A DNA stretch of 64,000 bases from positions 1 through 64,000 of the forward strand of contig CAIOGZ010000005.1 in assembly GCA_903858015.1 (NCBI GenBank). The letters run 5' to 3'. Within the stretch, counting starts at the first letter, position 1. Every line of letters starts with the position of its first letter. The stretch comes from an uncultured cyanobacterium. Its GTDB lineage: Bacteria; Cyanobacteriota; Cyanobacteriia; PCC-6307; Cyanobiaceae. Positions 44,774 through 53,328 of this stretch are shown here, piece after piece. The notes beneath the pieces were generated by a model. It made no database searches. It saw only the letters and a list, made by a program, of their open reading frames with translations, and was not told the origin of the DNA. The position numbers were made by a program, and so were the translations under genes.

Positions 44774-45631
44774 ATGAAAACCCCTCCTTCTAGGTCAACC
44801 TTCTCGATACGCGCTTCACTGATTGTAAGCCTCGAAAATCTGGCTGCTGCTGGTTTAGCTAAGGTTCTGCCCGCAGCCTTCGCCCTCTCTGCCCTGGCGA
44901 TGCCGGCTTCTGCGGCAACCAATTTAGTGAACAACGGCAGCTTTGAAAACAATAGCGGACCCGGCATCGTTTACGGAAATACTAGCGGCTACTACATAGG
45001 TACAACTGTCCCTGACTGGTATTTTGTGAAACCAAGCACCAATACCCCCTTTGCTGGGGTGGACAACTATGCCCATGCCAGAACAAATACATCGCAAGCG
45101 GCCCAGTTTTGGGGTGCAGCACCTGGCTACCAAAATGGCAATGGTTTTAGCGCTAGTCCCGATGGAGGCTACTTCTGGTTCGTCGATGGCGACGTCAGCT
45201 ACAGGGTAGGACTTAAGCAAGATATCACAGGCTTGACCGTAGGCGAAAAGTACGATCTCAGCTTCAACTATGCCTATACCCAGGAAATCTTCCGCAGTGA
45301 AAACAATAACCAGATTTGGGAAGTTTATTTCGGCGATGACTACTATAATACGGGTTGGACCTCGGTCCCAGGGACTGGTTTCGTTGGTTGGAACACCTCA
45401 ACCCATACCTACACAGCTACTTCCTCAACGCAAACCCTTCAATTCTGGGCCTCTGGTAGTAATAGTCTGCCCCCGTTCGCCCTGCTCGACGGTGTAAGGC
45501 TAACGGCGCAGAACGAACCCCCGGCACCCCCGGCTCCCACTCCCGGTCCGCTTCCATTGCTGGGACTTGGCGCCAGCTTCGCCTGGAGTGGGCGCCTGCG
45601 TAAGCGCATCAACCAAGGCGGCAAGGCCTGA
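44774..45631 (+). CDS. exported PEP-CTERM protein, paralogue 1
   Basis: The protein has 285 residues from ATG 44774. A signal peptide ends in AMPASAATN. The mature part starts with NLVNNGSFENNSGPG and is β-strand-rich, with WGAAPGYQNGNGFSASPDGG, DITGLTVGEKYDLSFNYAY and FALLDGVRLTAQNE. The C-terminus has TPGPLPLLGLGASFAWSGRL-RKRI: a PxPLPLLG motif, a short hydrophobic helix and an arginine-rich end, the cyanobacterial PEP-CTERM sorting signal. Exosortase-type enzymes cut and process such proteins to the cell surface. The β-sandwich resembles carbohydrate-binding domains. Four further paralogues follow. Confidence 0.85.
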   Translation: MKTPPSRSTFSIRASLIVSLENLAAAGLAKVLPAAFALSALAMPASAATNLVNNGSFENNSGPGIVYGNTSGYYIGTTVPDWYFVKPSTNTPFAGVDNYAHARTNTSQAAQFWGAAPGYQNGNGFSASPDGGYFWFVDGDVSYRVGLKQDITGLTVGEKYDLSFNYAYTQEIFRSENNNQIWEVYFGDDYYNTGWTSVPGTGFVGWNTSTHTYTATSSTQTLQFWASGSNSLPPFALLDGVRLTAQNEPPAPPAPTPGPLPLLGLGASFAWSGRLRKRINQGGKA

Positions 45632-45875
45632 GCTACGGGGATCCCAAGCCTGGGGTGTCCCATCGTTCAGGTGGGCGCCCTTGGCTCTCGGCTTGGTGCC
45701 CGCCAAAACCAGAAATTCCGCTGGCTAGGTGGGCCAACGGCAGCTCTTTAGCGCACCATCCAAACGATTCCCCTAGCTGGCGGCGATAAGTCCTAGCTGG
45801 GCCGAAGCGATTGGATGGTACTTGGTATTGGGCAAAAGAATTGTCTTAAAATGAAGATCATATGTATCCCAAAAA

Positions 45876-45890
45876 CGCCATATCTTGGCG
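45876..45890 (+). promoter_or_regulatory. shared PEP-CTERM upstream motif, site 2
   Basis: CGCCATATCTTGGCG lies 121 bases before the start of paralogue 2. The ~180 bases from 45825 to the start are nearly identical to those before paralogue 3, so the control region was duplicated together with the gene. 45632-45875 holds no other gene. Confidence 0.65.
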
Positions 45891-46003
45891 CGTAACAACA
45901 AATTGCAGCAGATCTGCGGCTGAGCAGGTAGTTTTTGTGAGCCAGGTCTCGGCACTTGTTGTTTTGAGGCTTGCTTCTGTCCCCAAACGTTGCCTGCTCC
46001 ATC

Positions 46004-46844
46004 ATGAAAGCCTCCCCCCCCCCCGTCATCCATTTCATTTGTTCAGCGCATCGAAAATCTGGCTGCTTCTGGCTTCACTAAACTTCTGCCTGCAGCCTTC
46101 GCCCTCTCTGCCCTGGTGATGCCGGCTTCGGCGGCAACCAACTTGGTAAAGAACGGGAGCTTTGAAACGAATACTGGACCCGGCAAAATTTTCGATGGTT
46201 ACCCTGATAAAACTGTTGCAAACTGGAGTTTTACAAGACCAAGTCCAAACGAAGGCTTTGCTGGGATTCAAACCTATGCCCAAGGCTTGGCAAATGCTAC
46301 GAATGGGATAAACTGGTGGGGCGTAAAACCAGCCTTTCAAAATGGCAATGGTTTTGTCGATAGCCCAGATGGAGGCTATTTCTTTTCTAACGATAGCGAT
46401 CCAAGATATACTGTACGCATGACTCAAACTATCACAGGATTAACCGTAGGCGACAAATACGATCTAGGCTTTTTTCATGCTTACGGCCAAGAGGCCTGTT
46501 CCGGCTGTGACGGAGCGAGCTATGGAGCTTGGTCAGTAAACTTCGGGAGCGAAAATTTCAACACAGGCTATACTTCTGTGCCAGACCACGGTTTCAGAGG
46601 TTGGTACACTGCAGCCCATACATTTACAGCCACTGCTGAAACCCAAATTCTTCAGTTCGCGGCTCTGGGACCAGTTGGCGGGCCTCCGATGGCGCTCCTC
46701 GATGGTATAATCCTAACCGCCCAAAATGAACCCCCGGCGCCCCCGGCAGCCACCCCCGGCCCGCTGCCGTTGCTCGGTCTTGGCGCCAGCTTCGCCTGGA
46801 GTGGCCGCCTGCGTAAGCGCATCAACCAAGGCGGCAAAGCCTGA
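46004..46844 (+). pseudogene. PEP-CTERM protein, paralogue 2, out of frame at a C11 tract (possibly phase variable)
   Basis: The start ATG 46004, placed like those of the paralogues, leads into eleven consecutive C (46014-46024) and stops after 26 codons. With ten C the frame would run MKASPPPP, then FVQRIENLAASGFTKLLPAA and FALSALVMPASAATN, a signal peptide almost identical to those of paralogues 1 and 3, and on through NLVKNGSFETNTGPG to the C-terminal TPGPLPLLGLGASFAWSGRL and RKRI at 46844. All domains after the tract are intact, unlike an old pseudogene. Slipped-strand change of the C run would switch export on and off. A homopolymer sequencing error is the main alternative. Confidence 0.8.
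46014..46024 (+). repeat. C11 homopolymer in a signal peptide
   Basis: Eleven C follow ATGAAAGCCT at the start of paralogue 2. C10 or C13 restores the frame. The other four paralogues have no such tract. Confidence 0.9.
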
Positions 46845-47087
46845 GCTAAGGGAATCCCAAACCTTGGGCGGCCCATCGTTTTGGTGGGCGCCCTTGGCTT
46901 TTGGCTTGCTGCCTGCCAACAGCAGAATCTGGTGGCTAGTTGGGTCGTCGTCGGCAACACGTGGCCCCCTTCCCCACGCTTCCCCTAGCTGGCGGCGATA
47001 TGGCCTGGCTGGCACGAAGCGATTGGATGGTGCCTTTGATTGGGCAAAAGAAATGTCTTGAAATGAAGATGATTTATATTCCAAAAA

Positions 47088-47102
47088 CGCCATATCTTGG
47101 CG
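47088..47102 (+). promoter_or_regulatory. shared PEP-CTERM upstream motif, site 3
   Basis: CGCCATATCTTGGCG occurs 124 bases before the start of paralogue 3, in a region nearly identical to that before paralogue 2. 46845-47087 contains no gene. Confidence 0.65.
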
Positions 47103-47218
47103 CGTAACAACAAATTGCAGCAAATCTGCAGCTGAGCAGGTAGTTTTTTTTGTCAGCCAGGTCTCGACACTTGTTGTTTTGAGGCTTGCTCCTGTCCCCA
47201 AACGTTTCCTGCTCCATC

Positions 47219-48055
47219 ATGAAAGGCTTGATCACCCCCCAAACCACGCGCATGTCATTCATTAAGCGCCTCGAAAATCTGGCCGCCTCTGGCCTACCAA
47301 AAATTCTGCCCGCCGCCTTCGCCCTCTCCGCCCTGGTGATGCCGGCTTCTGCGGGAACAAACTTAGTAAAAAATGGGGGCTTTGAAGCAAATGGTGGTCC
47401 GGGCGCCACTGTCTATAATCCTACCCCGATGGTCCTTGATGACTGGACTTTTTCCCCCAATGGTCGCTTTGCAGGAATAGACACAGAAGCCCATGCCTAT
47501 ACAAATACTACGCAGAATGTCAGGTTTTGGGGTGCGAGCCCAGGCTATCAAAATGGCAACGGCTTTAAAGGTAGCCCCGATGGAGGCTATTTCTATGCTG
47601 CAGATGGCAACGCTGCTTTCCGTGGTAATCTCAGCCAAAACATCACAGGATTAACGGTAGGCGCCAAATACGACCTCACCTTTTACCATGCTTACGGCCA
47701 AGAGGCTTGCCCCACATGCAATGGAGCCACTAGACAAGCCTGGCATGTAGTGTTTGGCAGTGATCAGTATGAGACAGATTTTGTTGATGTCCCAAGCCAT
47801 GGATTTGTGGATTGGAATACCGCAACCCATACATTCACGGCCTCTGCCACCACGCAAACCCTTACATTCTGGGCTAATGGTGGAAGTGGTGCACCGCCAT
47901 TCGCACTGCTCGATAGTGTCAAGCTGACGGCGCAGGATGAACCCCCGGCGCCCCCGGCTGCCACCCCCGGCCCGCTGCCGTTGCTGGGGCTTGGCGCCAG
48001 CTTCGCCTGGAGTGGCCGCCTGCGTAAGCGTATCAACCTCGCCAGCAAAGCCTGA
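47219..48055 (+). CDS. exported PEP-CTERM protein, paralogue 3
   Basis: The protein has 278 residues from ATG 47219. The signal peptide (IKRLENLAASGLPKILPAAF, then VMPASAGTN) matches paralogue 2. NLVKNGGFEANGGPG, WGASPGYQNGNGFKGSPDGG, NITGLTVGAKYDLTFYHAYG, two cysteines in EACPTCNG (shared with EACSGCDG in paralogue 2) and FALLDSVKLTAQDE are followed by the same PGPLPLLG-SFAWSGRLRKRI sorting tail. The cysteine pair is missing in the other paralogues and may form a disulfide outside the cell. Confidence 0.85.
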   Translation: MKGLITPQTTRMSFIKRLENLAASGLPKILPAAFALSALVMPASAGTNLVKNGGFEANGGPGATVYNPTPMVLDDWTFSPNGRFAGIDTEAHAYTNTTQNVRFWGASPGYQNGNGFKGSPDGGYFYAADGNAAFRGNLSQNITGLTVGAKYDLTFYHAYGQEACPTCNGATRQAWHVVFGSDQYETDFVDVPSHGFVDWNTATHTFTASATTQTLTFWANGGSGAPPFALLDSVKLTAQDEPPAPPAATPGPLPLLGLGASFAWSGRLRKRINLASKA

Positions 48056-48291
48056 GCTACGAAGATCCCAAGCCGGGCGTCCCAGAGTCAAGGTGGGCGC
48101 CCTTGACTCTGGGGGCGTGGCAGCGATTGCCAAAATTCCCCCTGGGTTGAAGGGCTGCAGCGCTTGCGGCTGCCACCGGAGTGGCTGGCATGCTTGGCGG
48201 CGGTGGCGCCCAATTTGGATAGGGGTCGGCTCCCAGGTTCGAGGCTTAGTCCAACCTGGGAGCAGACCATCCAACCGCTTGCCACACCGTA

Positions 48292-48361
48292 AAATCGATC
48301 CGATCAAATCGATCCGATCAAATCGATCCGATCAAATCGATCTGATCAAATCGATCTGATC
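48292..48361. repeat. 14-bp tandem repeat, five copies
   Basis: aaatcgatccgatc occurs three times and aaatcgatctgatc twice without a break, between convergent PEP-CTERM genes. Each unit contains several GATC words, hence Dam-like methylation sites. The rest of 48056-48402 shows no gene. Confidence 0.9.
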
Positions 48362-48402
48362 AATCTTCGGGGCCCGTTCTGTTTGGCGCTGCTGCGAGCG
48401 AT

Positions 48403-49230
48403 CTAGCCAATCCGGTGGGCCGCTCCAGCCTGAATCCGCCGCCGCAACTTACCGCTCCAGGCGAAGGCACTAGCCATGCCAAGTAGAGGTAGGGGACCAG
48501 GTGTGGCGGCAGGGCTGGGAGGCGTGGGATCATTCGCGGTAAGGCTTACACCATCAAGCAGCAGATAGGGGGGGACACCATTGGTGCCGACGGCGAGGAA
48601 ACTCAGTACTTGTGTAGCCGAGGAAGCTGTAAATGTATTAGTTGCGGTATACCAGCCATCAAAACCATGAGAGACAAGAAGCCGATTCGGAGTTTCAAAA
48701 CTTTCACCACCAAAATTGACTACCCATTTTTGATAGGAGTTTCCACTGACATTGGCCTCCTGGGAACGTGCATATTCAAATGATAAGGTGTAGGTAGAGC
48801 CTACGTCAAGGCCAGTGATTGTCTGTTCAACTGGTGACCGATAGTCAAAGCCATCCGATGCCAGAAACCAGCCACCATTTGGGCTTGAGTGGAAGCCGTT
48901 GCCATTAGCGTAGCCTGGGGTGGCTCCCCAGATACCTGGGTAATAATAATTGGTAGATGCTAAAAAGCTATGGCTGGTTATAAAATTGTAATTGCCAATT
49001 TGGGTTGTAGATACAAGATTAGGATGCCAGTGAGCAGCAGTTGTTACCAATTGATTGGGATACTGAGGATAGTAAGTTCCATCTAGTTGCCCTTGGCCAC
49101 CATTGGTTTCAAACCCGCCATTCTGAACCAGATTGGTTGCCGCATGGGCGACGGCACCACCAAAGCTGCTAAAAGCCAGGATAGTGCCCGAAGTGAAAAC
49201 TGTAACCAAAGCAGAACGTAGACGCTTCAT
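48403..49230 (-). CDS. exported PEP-CTERM protein, paralogue 4
   Basis: The protein has 275 residues from ATG 49230 (MKRLRSALVTVFTSGTILAF, signal ending AVAHAATN). An upstream extension to 49383 is rejected because paralogue 5 starts at the same MKRLRS. NLVQNGGFETNGGQG, WGATPGYANGNGFHSSPNGG, TITGLDVGSTYTLSFEYARS, YLLLDGVSLTANDPT and the tail TPGPLPLLGMASAFAWSGKL-RRRI follow the family plan. It is closer to paralogue 5 than to 1-3, so there are two subgroups, one on each strand. Confidence 0.85.
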   Translation of the reverse strand: MKRLRSALVTVFTSGTILAFSSFGGAVAHAATNLVQNGGFETNGGQGQLDGTYYPQYPNQLVTTAAHWHPNLVSTTQIGNYNFITSHSFLASTNYYYPGIWGATPGYANGNGFHSSPNGGWFLASDGFDYRSPVEQTITGLDVGSTYTLSFEYARSQEANVSGNSYQKWVVNFGGESFETPNRLLVSHGFDGWYTATNTFTASSATQVLSFLAVGTNGVPPYLLLDGVSLTANDPTPPSPAATPGPLPLLGMASAFAWSGKLRRRIQAGAAHRIG

Positions 49231-49387
49231 CGCTGTTGCAAAAGAAGGGGTGAACTTGAATAAGCGAAGACATTGGCAAAGCTGATTTGCATAGATGCCA
49301 CAAAAGGCATCTAGCCAGCTAGTCAAAAATCTCGACAAGCGCACTCTAGGGGATGTCCGTAGCAAGACAAGACCCTTAAACAAGTAA

Positions 49388-49402
49388 CGACAAAACTTGG
49401 CG
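49388..49402 (-). promoter_or_regulatory. shared PEP-CTERM upstream motif, site 4
   Basis: On the minus strand the sequence is CGCCAAGTTTTGTCG, about 165 bases before paralogue 4. It matches the left arm and context of sites 1 and 5 but lacks the right arm. The upstream region also shares further sequence with that of paralogue 5 (about 49388-49530 against 50637-50790). Confidence 0.55.
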
Positions 49403-49562
49403 GTTTCCGCACAAAAAGCTGCAAGAATGCGCCACTGCCAGCCAGGGCAAAGCAGCTGATTGCTCTTGCCAAACTGAATCGGAGCGCAGAAGTTCCTGAT
49501 CTACCTTCTAATAACGATTTGTCCAGCCGTCTTTTCAAGCAGCGGATAGACCGCAGAAGGCC

Positions 49563-49641
49563 GCTATCGATCGATCAGCTGGGATTGACCAGCTGGGATT
49601 AATCATTCAAGTATGATCAGGCAAGCTGATCGATCGATAGC
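49563..49641. repeat. 18-bp perfect inverted repeat
   Basis: gctatcgatcgatcagct (49563-49580) and agctgatcgatcgatagc (49624-49641) flank 43 bases that contain a doubled cagctgggatt. It lies downstream of paralogue 5 and upstream of paralogue 4. A transcription-ending hairpin or a remnant of a palindromic element are both possible. No T run follows on either strand. Confidence 0.7.
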
Positions 49642-49671
49642 ACTAGCCTCGTTGGCGCTAATGCGGGCGCA

Positions 49672-50484
49672 TCAGCCCAGCTGGCGCTTGGCTCCCGATT
49701 GAACCCGCCGGCGCAACTTCCCACTCCAGGCAAAAGCACCGGCGATCCCAAGCAGGGGCAGGGGGCCGGGGGTGGCAGCAGGGCTGGGCGGCGTGGGATC
49801 ATTGGCAGTCAGACTCACCCCATCCAGTAGTAGAAAGGGGGGAACACCATTGGTGCCGAAGGCGAGAAAACTAAGAACTTGCGTAGAAGCAGCAGCGGTA
49901 AATTCATGGGTAGCAGTATACCACCCATCAAAATCATGAGAAGGGAGGAGGGCATATGGGGTTTCAAAACTTTCACTACCAAACGTGGCCCTCCATTTCT
50001 GATAAGAATCACCGCTTTGAGAAGCCTCTTGAGAACGTGCATATTGAAATGACAAGGTATAGGTGGAACCCACATCAAGGCCACTGATCGTCTGTTCCAG
50101 AGGTGTTCGCTCATCAAAACCATCCGACTGAAGAAACCAACCGCCATTAGGACTAGTGGTAAAGCCATTGCCATTCTGATAGCCTGGAGTAGCTCCCCAC
50201 AGGCCAAACGCATAATAATTGGTTGCCTGGAGACTAGCCAAGCTAGCAATAATATTAAATCTCCAGCCATAGCTACCATTTTGCCAGTTTGCTACAGTAG
50301 TTGGCCGTACTTGAGGATGCGGTGCCCCTTGGTGGTCTATGAATCCAGGCCCACCATTGGTTTCAAAGCCGCCATTTTGAACCAGATTAGGCCCGGCATG
50401 GGCAGCGGCTCCAGTAAGGCTAGTAAAAGCCAGAACACTGCCGGCCGTGAAGACTGTAACCAATGCAGAACGTAGGCGCTTCAT
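49672..50484 (-). CDS. exported PEP-CTERM protein, paralogue 5
   Basis: The protein has 270 residues from ATG 50484. The signal (MKRLRSALVTVFTAGSVLAF, AAAHAGPN), the mature start NLVQNGGFETNGGPG, WGATPGYQNGNGFTTSPNGG, TISGLDVGSTYTLSFQYARS, FLLLDGVSLTANDPT and the tail TPGPLPLLGIAGAFAWSGKL-RRRV are all as in paralogue 4. It is intact. The middle third, with the WQNGSYGWRFNIIASLASLQ region, varies most among the paralogues, as expected for an exposed or ligand-facing part. Confidence 0.85.
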   Translation of the reverse strand: MKRLRSALVTVFTAGSVLAFTSLTGAAAHAGPNLVQNGGFETNGGPGFIDHQGAPHPQVRPTTVANWQNGSYGWRFNIIASLASLQATNYYAFGLWGATPGYQNGNGFTTSPNGGWFLQSDGFDERTPLEQTISGLDVGSTYTLSFQYARSQEASQSGDSYQKWRATFGSESFETPYALLPSHDFDGWYTATHEFTAAASTQVLSFLAFGTNGVPPFLLLDGVSLTANDPTPPSPAATPGPLPLLGIAGAFAWSGKLRRRVQSGAKRQLG

Positions 50485-50636
50485 CTGTGGTGCAAAAGAA
50501 AGGGTTAGCTTGAAAAATGAAGAGATTGGCAAACTGGTTTTGATGACGCCGCACAAGGCATCAAGCCAGCTAGCCAAAATCTTGACGATCGCACCTTACT
50601 AGATACGCCTAGACGGACAATGCCTTTAATAAAAAA

Positions 50637-50652
50637 ACGACAAAACTTGGCG
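50637..50652 (-). promoter_or_regulatory. shared PEP-CTERM upstream motif, site 5
   Basis: On the minus strand ATAACGCCAAGTTTTGTC lies about 165 bases before paralogue 5, with a TTTTTATGCGG-type sequence before it, as at site 1 (TTTTTATCCGA). The distance to the start is the same as for site 4. Confidence 0.55.
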
Positions 50653-50745
50653 TTATCCGCATAAAAACTGGCAAGACCAAGCCTTCGCCCGCCAACGCAA
50701 ACGAGCTGCTTGCCCTTGCCAAGCTCAATCGGAATGCAACAGTTC

Positions 50746-50799
50746 CTGATCCACCTCCTAACGCTGATCCACCTCCAAACGCTGATCCACCGCCTAACA
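50746..50799. repeat. 18-bp tandem repeat, three copies
   Basis: ctgatccacctcctaacg and two variants stand in a row in the region upstream of paralogue 5. The remaining parts of 50653-51036 contain no gene I can support. Confidence 0.85.
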
Positions 50800-51036
50800 A
50801 CGATCTACTCAGCCAACTCATCAAGCAGCGGCTGCGACAGCAACAGCGCCATCCAGCAACAACGGCCCGCGGCTCCCAAGCACCGATGCCCACCTGCGGC
50901 TGACAGCAGCAATCCAGCAAAGATTTGAACGCCCTTCACCCTGCTTCCAAACCCATGCCAAACAAGCCGTGAAGCAGCGCTTAGCGTTCGTGGCACCTAT
51001 CTTGGCTACCTACCTCGCTTGCCAATCTCCCCCACC

Positions 51037-51501
51037 ATGACCCTTCAGATCGCCGTGGCGATGCTCGAGCGCGAAGGGCGTTGGCTGCTGCAACTCCGCG
51101 ATGACATCGAAGGCATCGTCCATCCGGGCACCTGGGGCCTGTTCGGCGGCCACCTCGATCCAGGCGAAACTCCCGAGCAGGCCCTGCGCCGGGAGCTGGA
51201 GGAGGAAATCAGCTGGAGGGCCGGCGAGGTGCGCTGGTGGTTTACCCACCAGGATCCCCACCGCAGCCTGCACGTCTTCCAGGTGCCGCTCACCGTTGGC
51301 TTCGAGGCCCTGGAGCTGCGCGAGGGCCAGGATATGGTGCTAGCGGCCCTCCCCGAGCTGCGGAGCGGCGCCATCTGGAGCCCGAAGCGGCAACAATCCC
51401 GCCCCCTAGCTCCCTCCCTGCGGTTGGCGGTGCAGCAAATGCACGGGCATGGCGATGGGCAGGGGGATAACGCAGCAGGCCAGGGTAAATCGGCACCTTA
51501 A
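51037..51501 (+). CDS. NUDIX hydrolase
   Basis: The protein has 154 residues from ATG 51037. TTG 51019 would add six. The NUDIX box is GGHLDPGETPEQALRRELEE-E, with the G-x5-E, RE and EE residues in place. LQLRDDIEGIVHPGTWGLFG before it and a WWFTHQDPHRSLHVFQVPLT strand after it suit NUDIX enzymes acting on nucleoside diphosphate-linked compounds. The substrate is unknown. It is 76 bases upstream of ocp, but a promoter between them is likely. Confidence 0.9.
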   Translation: MTLQIAVAMLEREGRWLLQLRDDIEGIVHPGTWGLFGGHLDPGETPEQALRRELEEEISWRAGEVRWWFTHQDPHRSLHVFQVPLTVGFEALELREGQDMVLAALPELRSGAIWSPKRQQSRPLAPSLRLAVQQMHGHGDGQGDNAAGQGKSAP

Positions 51502-51577
51502 CCGGTTTCCCCTACCAAGATTCCGAATCGATGGTGTAGGGTCCGCAAGAATCCTTCACATTTAGGACCGTCTGCGG

Positions 51578-52531
51578 ATGTTCACGCTCTCCAAGGCCTC
51601 CCAGATCTTCCCTGAAACCTTGGCGGCCGATGTGGTCCCCGCCATCACAGCCCGCTTCCACCTGCTCAATGCCGAAGACCAGCTGGCCCTGATCTGGTAC
51701 GCCTACCTCGAAATGGGCTCCACGATCACGATCGCAGCCCCCGGTGCCGCCCGCATGCAGTTCGCCGAACCGGTGCTCGCCAAGATCAAGGCCCTCGATT
51801 TTGCAGGCCAGAGCCAGGTGATGTGCGATCTGGCCAACAGTGCCGACACCGAAATCGGCCGCACCTACGCCAGCTGGTCGGTGAACATCAAGCTCGGGTT
51901 CTGGTACCAGCTCGGCCAGTGGATGGCCGCTGGAACTGTGGCTCCGATCCCCGAAGGCTACCAACTCTCCGCCAACGCCGCCGCCGTTCTCAACTCCGTC
52001 AAGGCCGTGGAGCAGGGTCAGCAAATCACCCTGCTGCGCAACTTCGTCGCCGACATGGGCTACGACCCGGCCAAGGGCGAAGGCCAGCGGGTGATGGAGC
52101 CCGTCGCCGCCCCCACACCGGAAGAAAGCCGCAAGAAGGTGTTCATCGAAGGCGTGATCAACCCCACGATCAACGCCTATATGGACCTGCTCAACGCCAA
52201 CGACTTTGACAACCTGATCGCCCTCTTCCTGCCCGACGGCGCCCTCCAACCCCCCTTCCAAAAACCGATTGTGGGCACCGATGCGATTCTGCGCTTCTTC
52301 CGCGAAGACTGCCAGAACCTCAGGTTGCTGCCCGAACGCGGTTATGCCGAACCTGCCGATGGCGGCTTCAACCAGATCAAAGTCACCGGCAAGGTCCAGA
52401 CCCCCTGGTTCGGCGCCGGCGTCGGCATGAATGTGGCCTGGCGTTTCCTGCTCAACCCCGAGGGCAAGATCTACTTTGTGGCGATCGATCTGCTGGCCTC
52501 CCCCGCCGAACTGCTGAAGTTCGCCCGTTGA
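51578..52531 (+). CDS. ocp: orange carotenoid protein
   Basis: This 317-residue protein has the normal OCP length. The N-terminal helical domain contains the carotenoid contacts (LALIWYAYLEMG, IKLGFWYQLGQWM). R154 (in TLLRNFVADMGYDP) and E243 (in FFREDC) correspond to the R155-E244 salt bridge, and Y201 (INAYMDLL) and W288 (MNVAWRFLL) to the two residues that hold the keto group. All key residues are thus present. OCP binds a keto-carotenoid, is activated by blue-green light and dissipates energy at the phycobilisome. crtW and frp follow with overlapping ends. Confidence 0.97.
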   Translation: MFTLSKASQIFPETLAADVVPAITARFHLLNAEDQLALIWYAYLEMGSTITIAAPGAARMQFAEPVLAKIKALDFAGQSQVMCDLANSADTEIGRTYASWSVNIKLGFWYQLGQWMAAGTVAPIPEGYQLSANAAAVLNSVKAVEQGQQITLLRNFVADMGYDPAKGEGQRVMEPVAAPTPEESRKKVFIEGVINPTINAYMDLLNANDFDNLIALFLPDGALQPPFQKPIVGTDAILRFFREDCQNLRLLPERGYAEPADGGFNQIKVTGKVQTPWFGAGVGMNVAWRFLLNPEGKIYFVAIDLLASPAELLKFAR

Positions 52532-53328
52532 ACGCCAGCATCCAGGCCCCCAACCAGGCCAGCAACCAGCGCGGCTGGCTTTGGGCCAGCCTGATTGGCT
52601 TGGCCTGGTTGGCCAGCTTGGTGGGCCTCCTGGCCCTCGATCTCGGCGCGCTCTACCGCTTCGGTGCAACTGCGGTTCCGGGCCTGGGCGTGGCGCTGCT
52701 GCTGGGGGCGGTGTTGACCCGCAGCTTCCTTCACACCGGCCTGTTCATCGTCGCCCACGACGCCATGCACGGCGTCCTGATCCCCGGCTCGCCCAGCCGC
52801 AACCACCGCTGCGGCCAGCTAGCCCTGGCCCTCTATGCCGCCCTGCCCTACGCCCCTTGCCGGGCCCAGCACCAGCTCCACCATCGCGCGCCGGGCAGCC
52901 TCGCTGATCCCGATTTCCATCCAGATCCGAACGCCATCGCCGCCTGGTTTGGCAACTTTCTCGGCGGCTATTTGTCGTGGTCCCAGATGCTGCAGCTGCT
53001 GGCGGGCTGGGCTGGGCTGGGCCTGCTCAGCTCCCTGGCCACGGCCAGCGGCCCCCTCAACGTGTTGCTGTTTTGCACCATCCCCCTGCTGTTGAGTGCA
53101 TTGCAGCTATTCCTGTTCGGCACCTTTCTGCCCCATCGGGCCGCTGCAGCCCCTGCCAATCGGCACCATGCCCGCAGCCTCGACCTGCCGATCTGGCTCT
53201 CCTTCCTCGCCTGCTATCACTTCGGCTACCACTGGGAACACCATGAGTTTCCGGCCCTGGCCTGGTTTGAGCTCCCCGGCTCACGCTGCCGATCTTCGGG
53301 CGATAGGGTGCCTGGAGGGCGGAGATGA
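52528..53328 (+). CDS. crtW: β-carotene ketolase CrtW
   Basis: The protein has 266 residues from TTG 52528, which overlaps the ocp stop (TTGA). Histidine boxes HDAMHG (FIVAHDAMHGVL), HQLHHRAPGSLADPDFH and YHWEHHEFP define the CrtW-type membrane di-iron ketolase. It adds the 4-keto group to β-carotene, giving echinenone or canthaxanthin, the pigments that OCP needs. Hydrophobic helices stand between the boxes. The coupling with ocp suggests the ketolase is made for OCP loading. The C-terminal GSRCRSSGDRVPGGRR is unusual and overlaps the frp ribosome binding site. Confidence 0.9.
   Translation: MNASIQAPNQASNQRGWLWASLIGLAWLASLVGLLALDLGALYRFGATAVPGLGVALLLGAVLTRSFLHTGLFIVAHDAMHGVLIPGSPSRNHRCGQLALALYAALPYAPCRAQHQLHHRAPGSLADPDFHPDPNAIAAWFGNFLGGYLSWSQMLQLLAGWAGLGLLSSLATASGPLNVLLFCTIPLLLSALQLFLFGTFLPHRAAAAPANRHHARSLDLPIWLSFLACYHFGYHWEHHEFPALAWFELPGSRCRSSGDRVPGGRR

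Noticed and set aside
48292..48361. The direct repeats as a possible CRISPR array
   Set aside because: The units are contiguous 14-mers with no spacers, and there are no cas genes.
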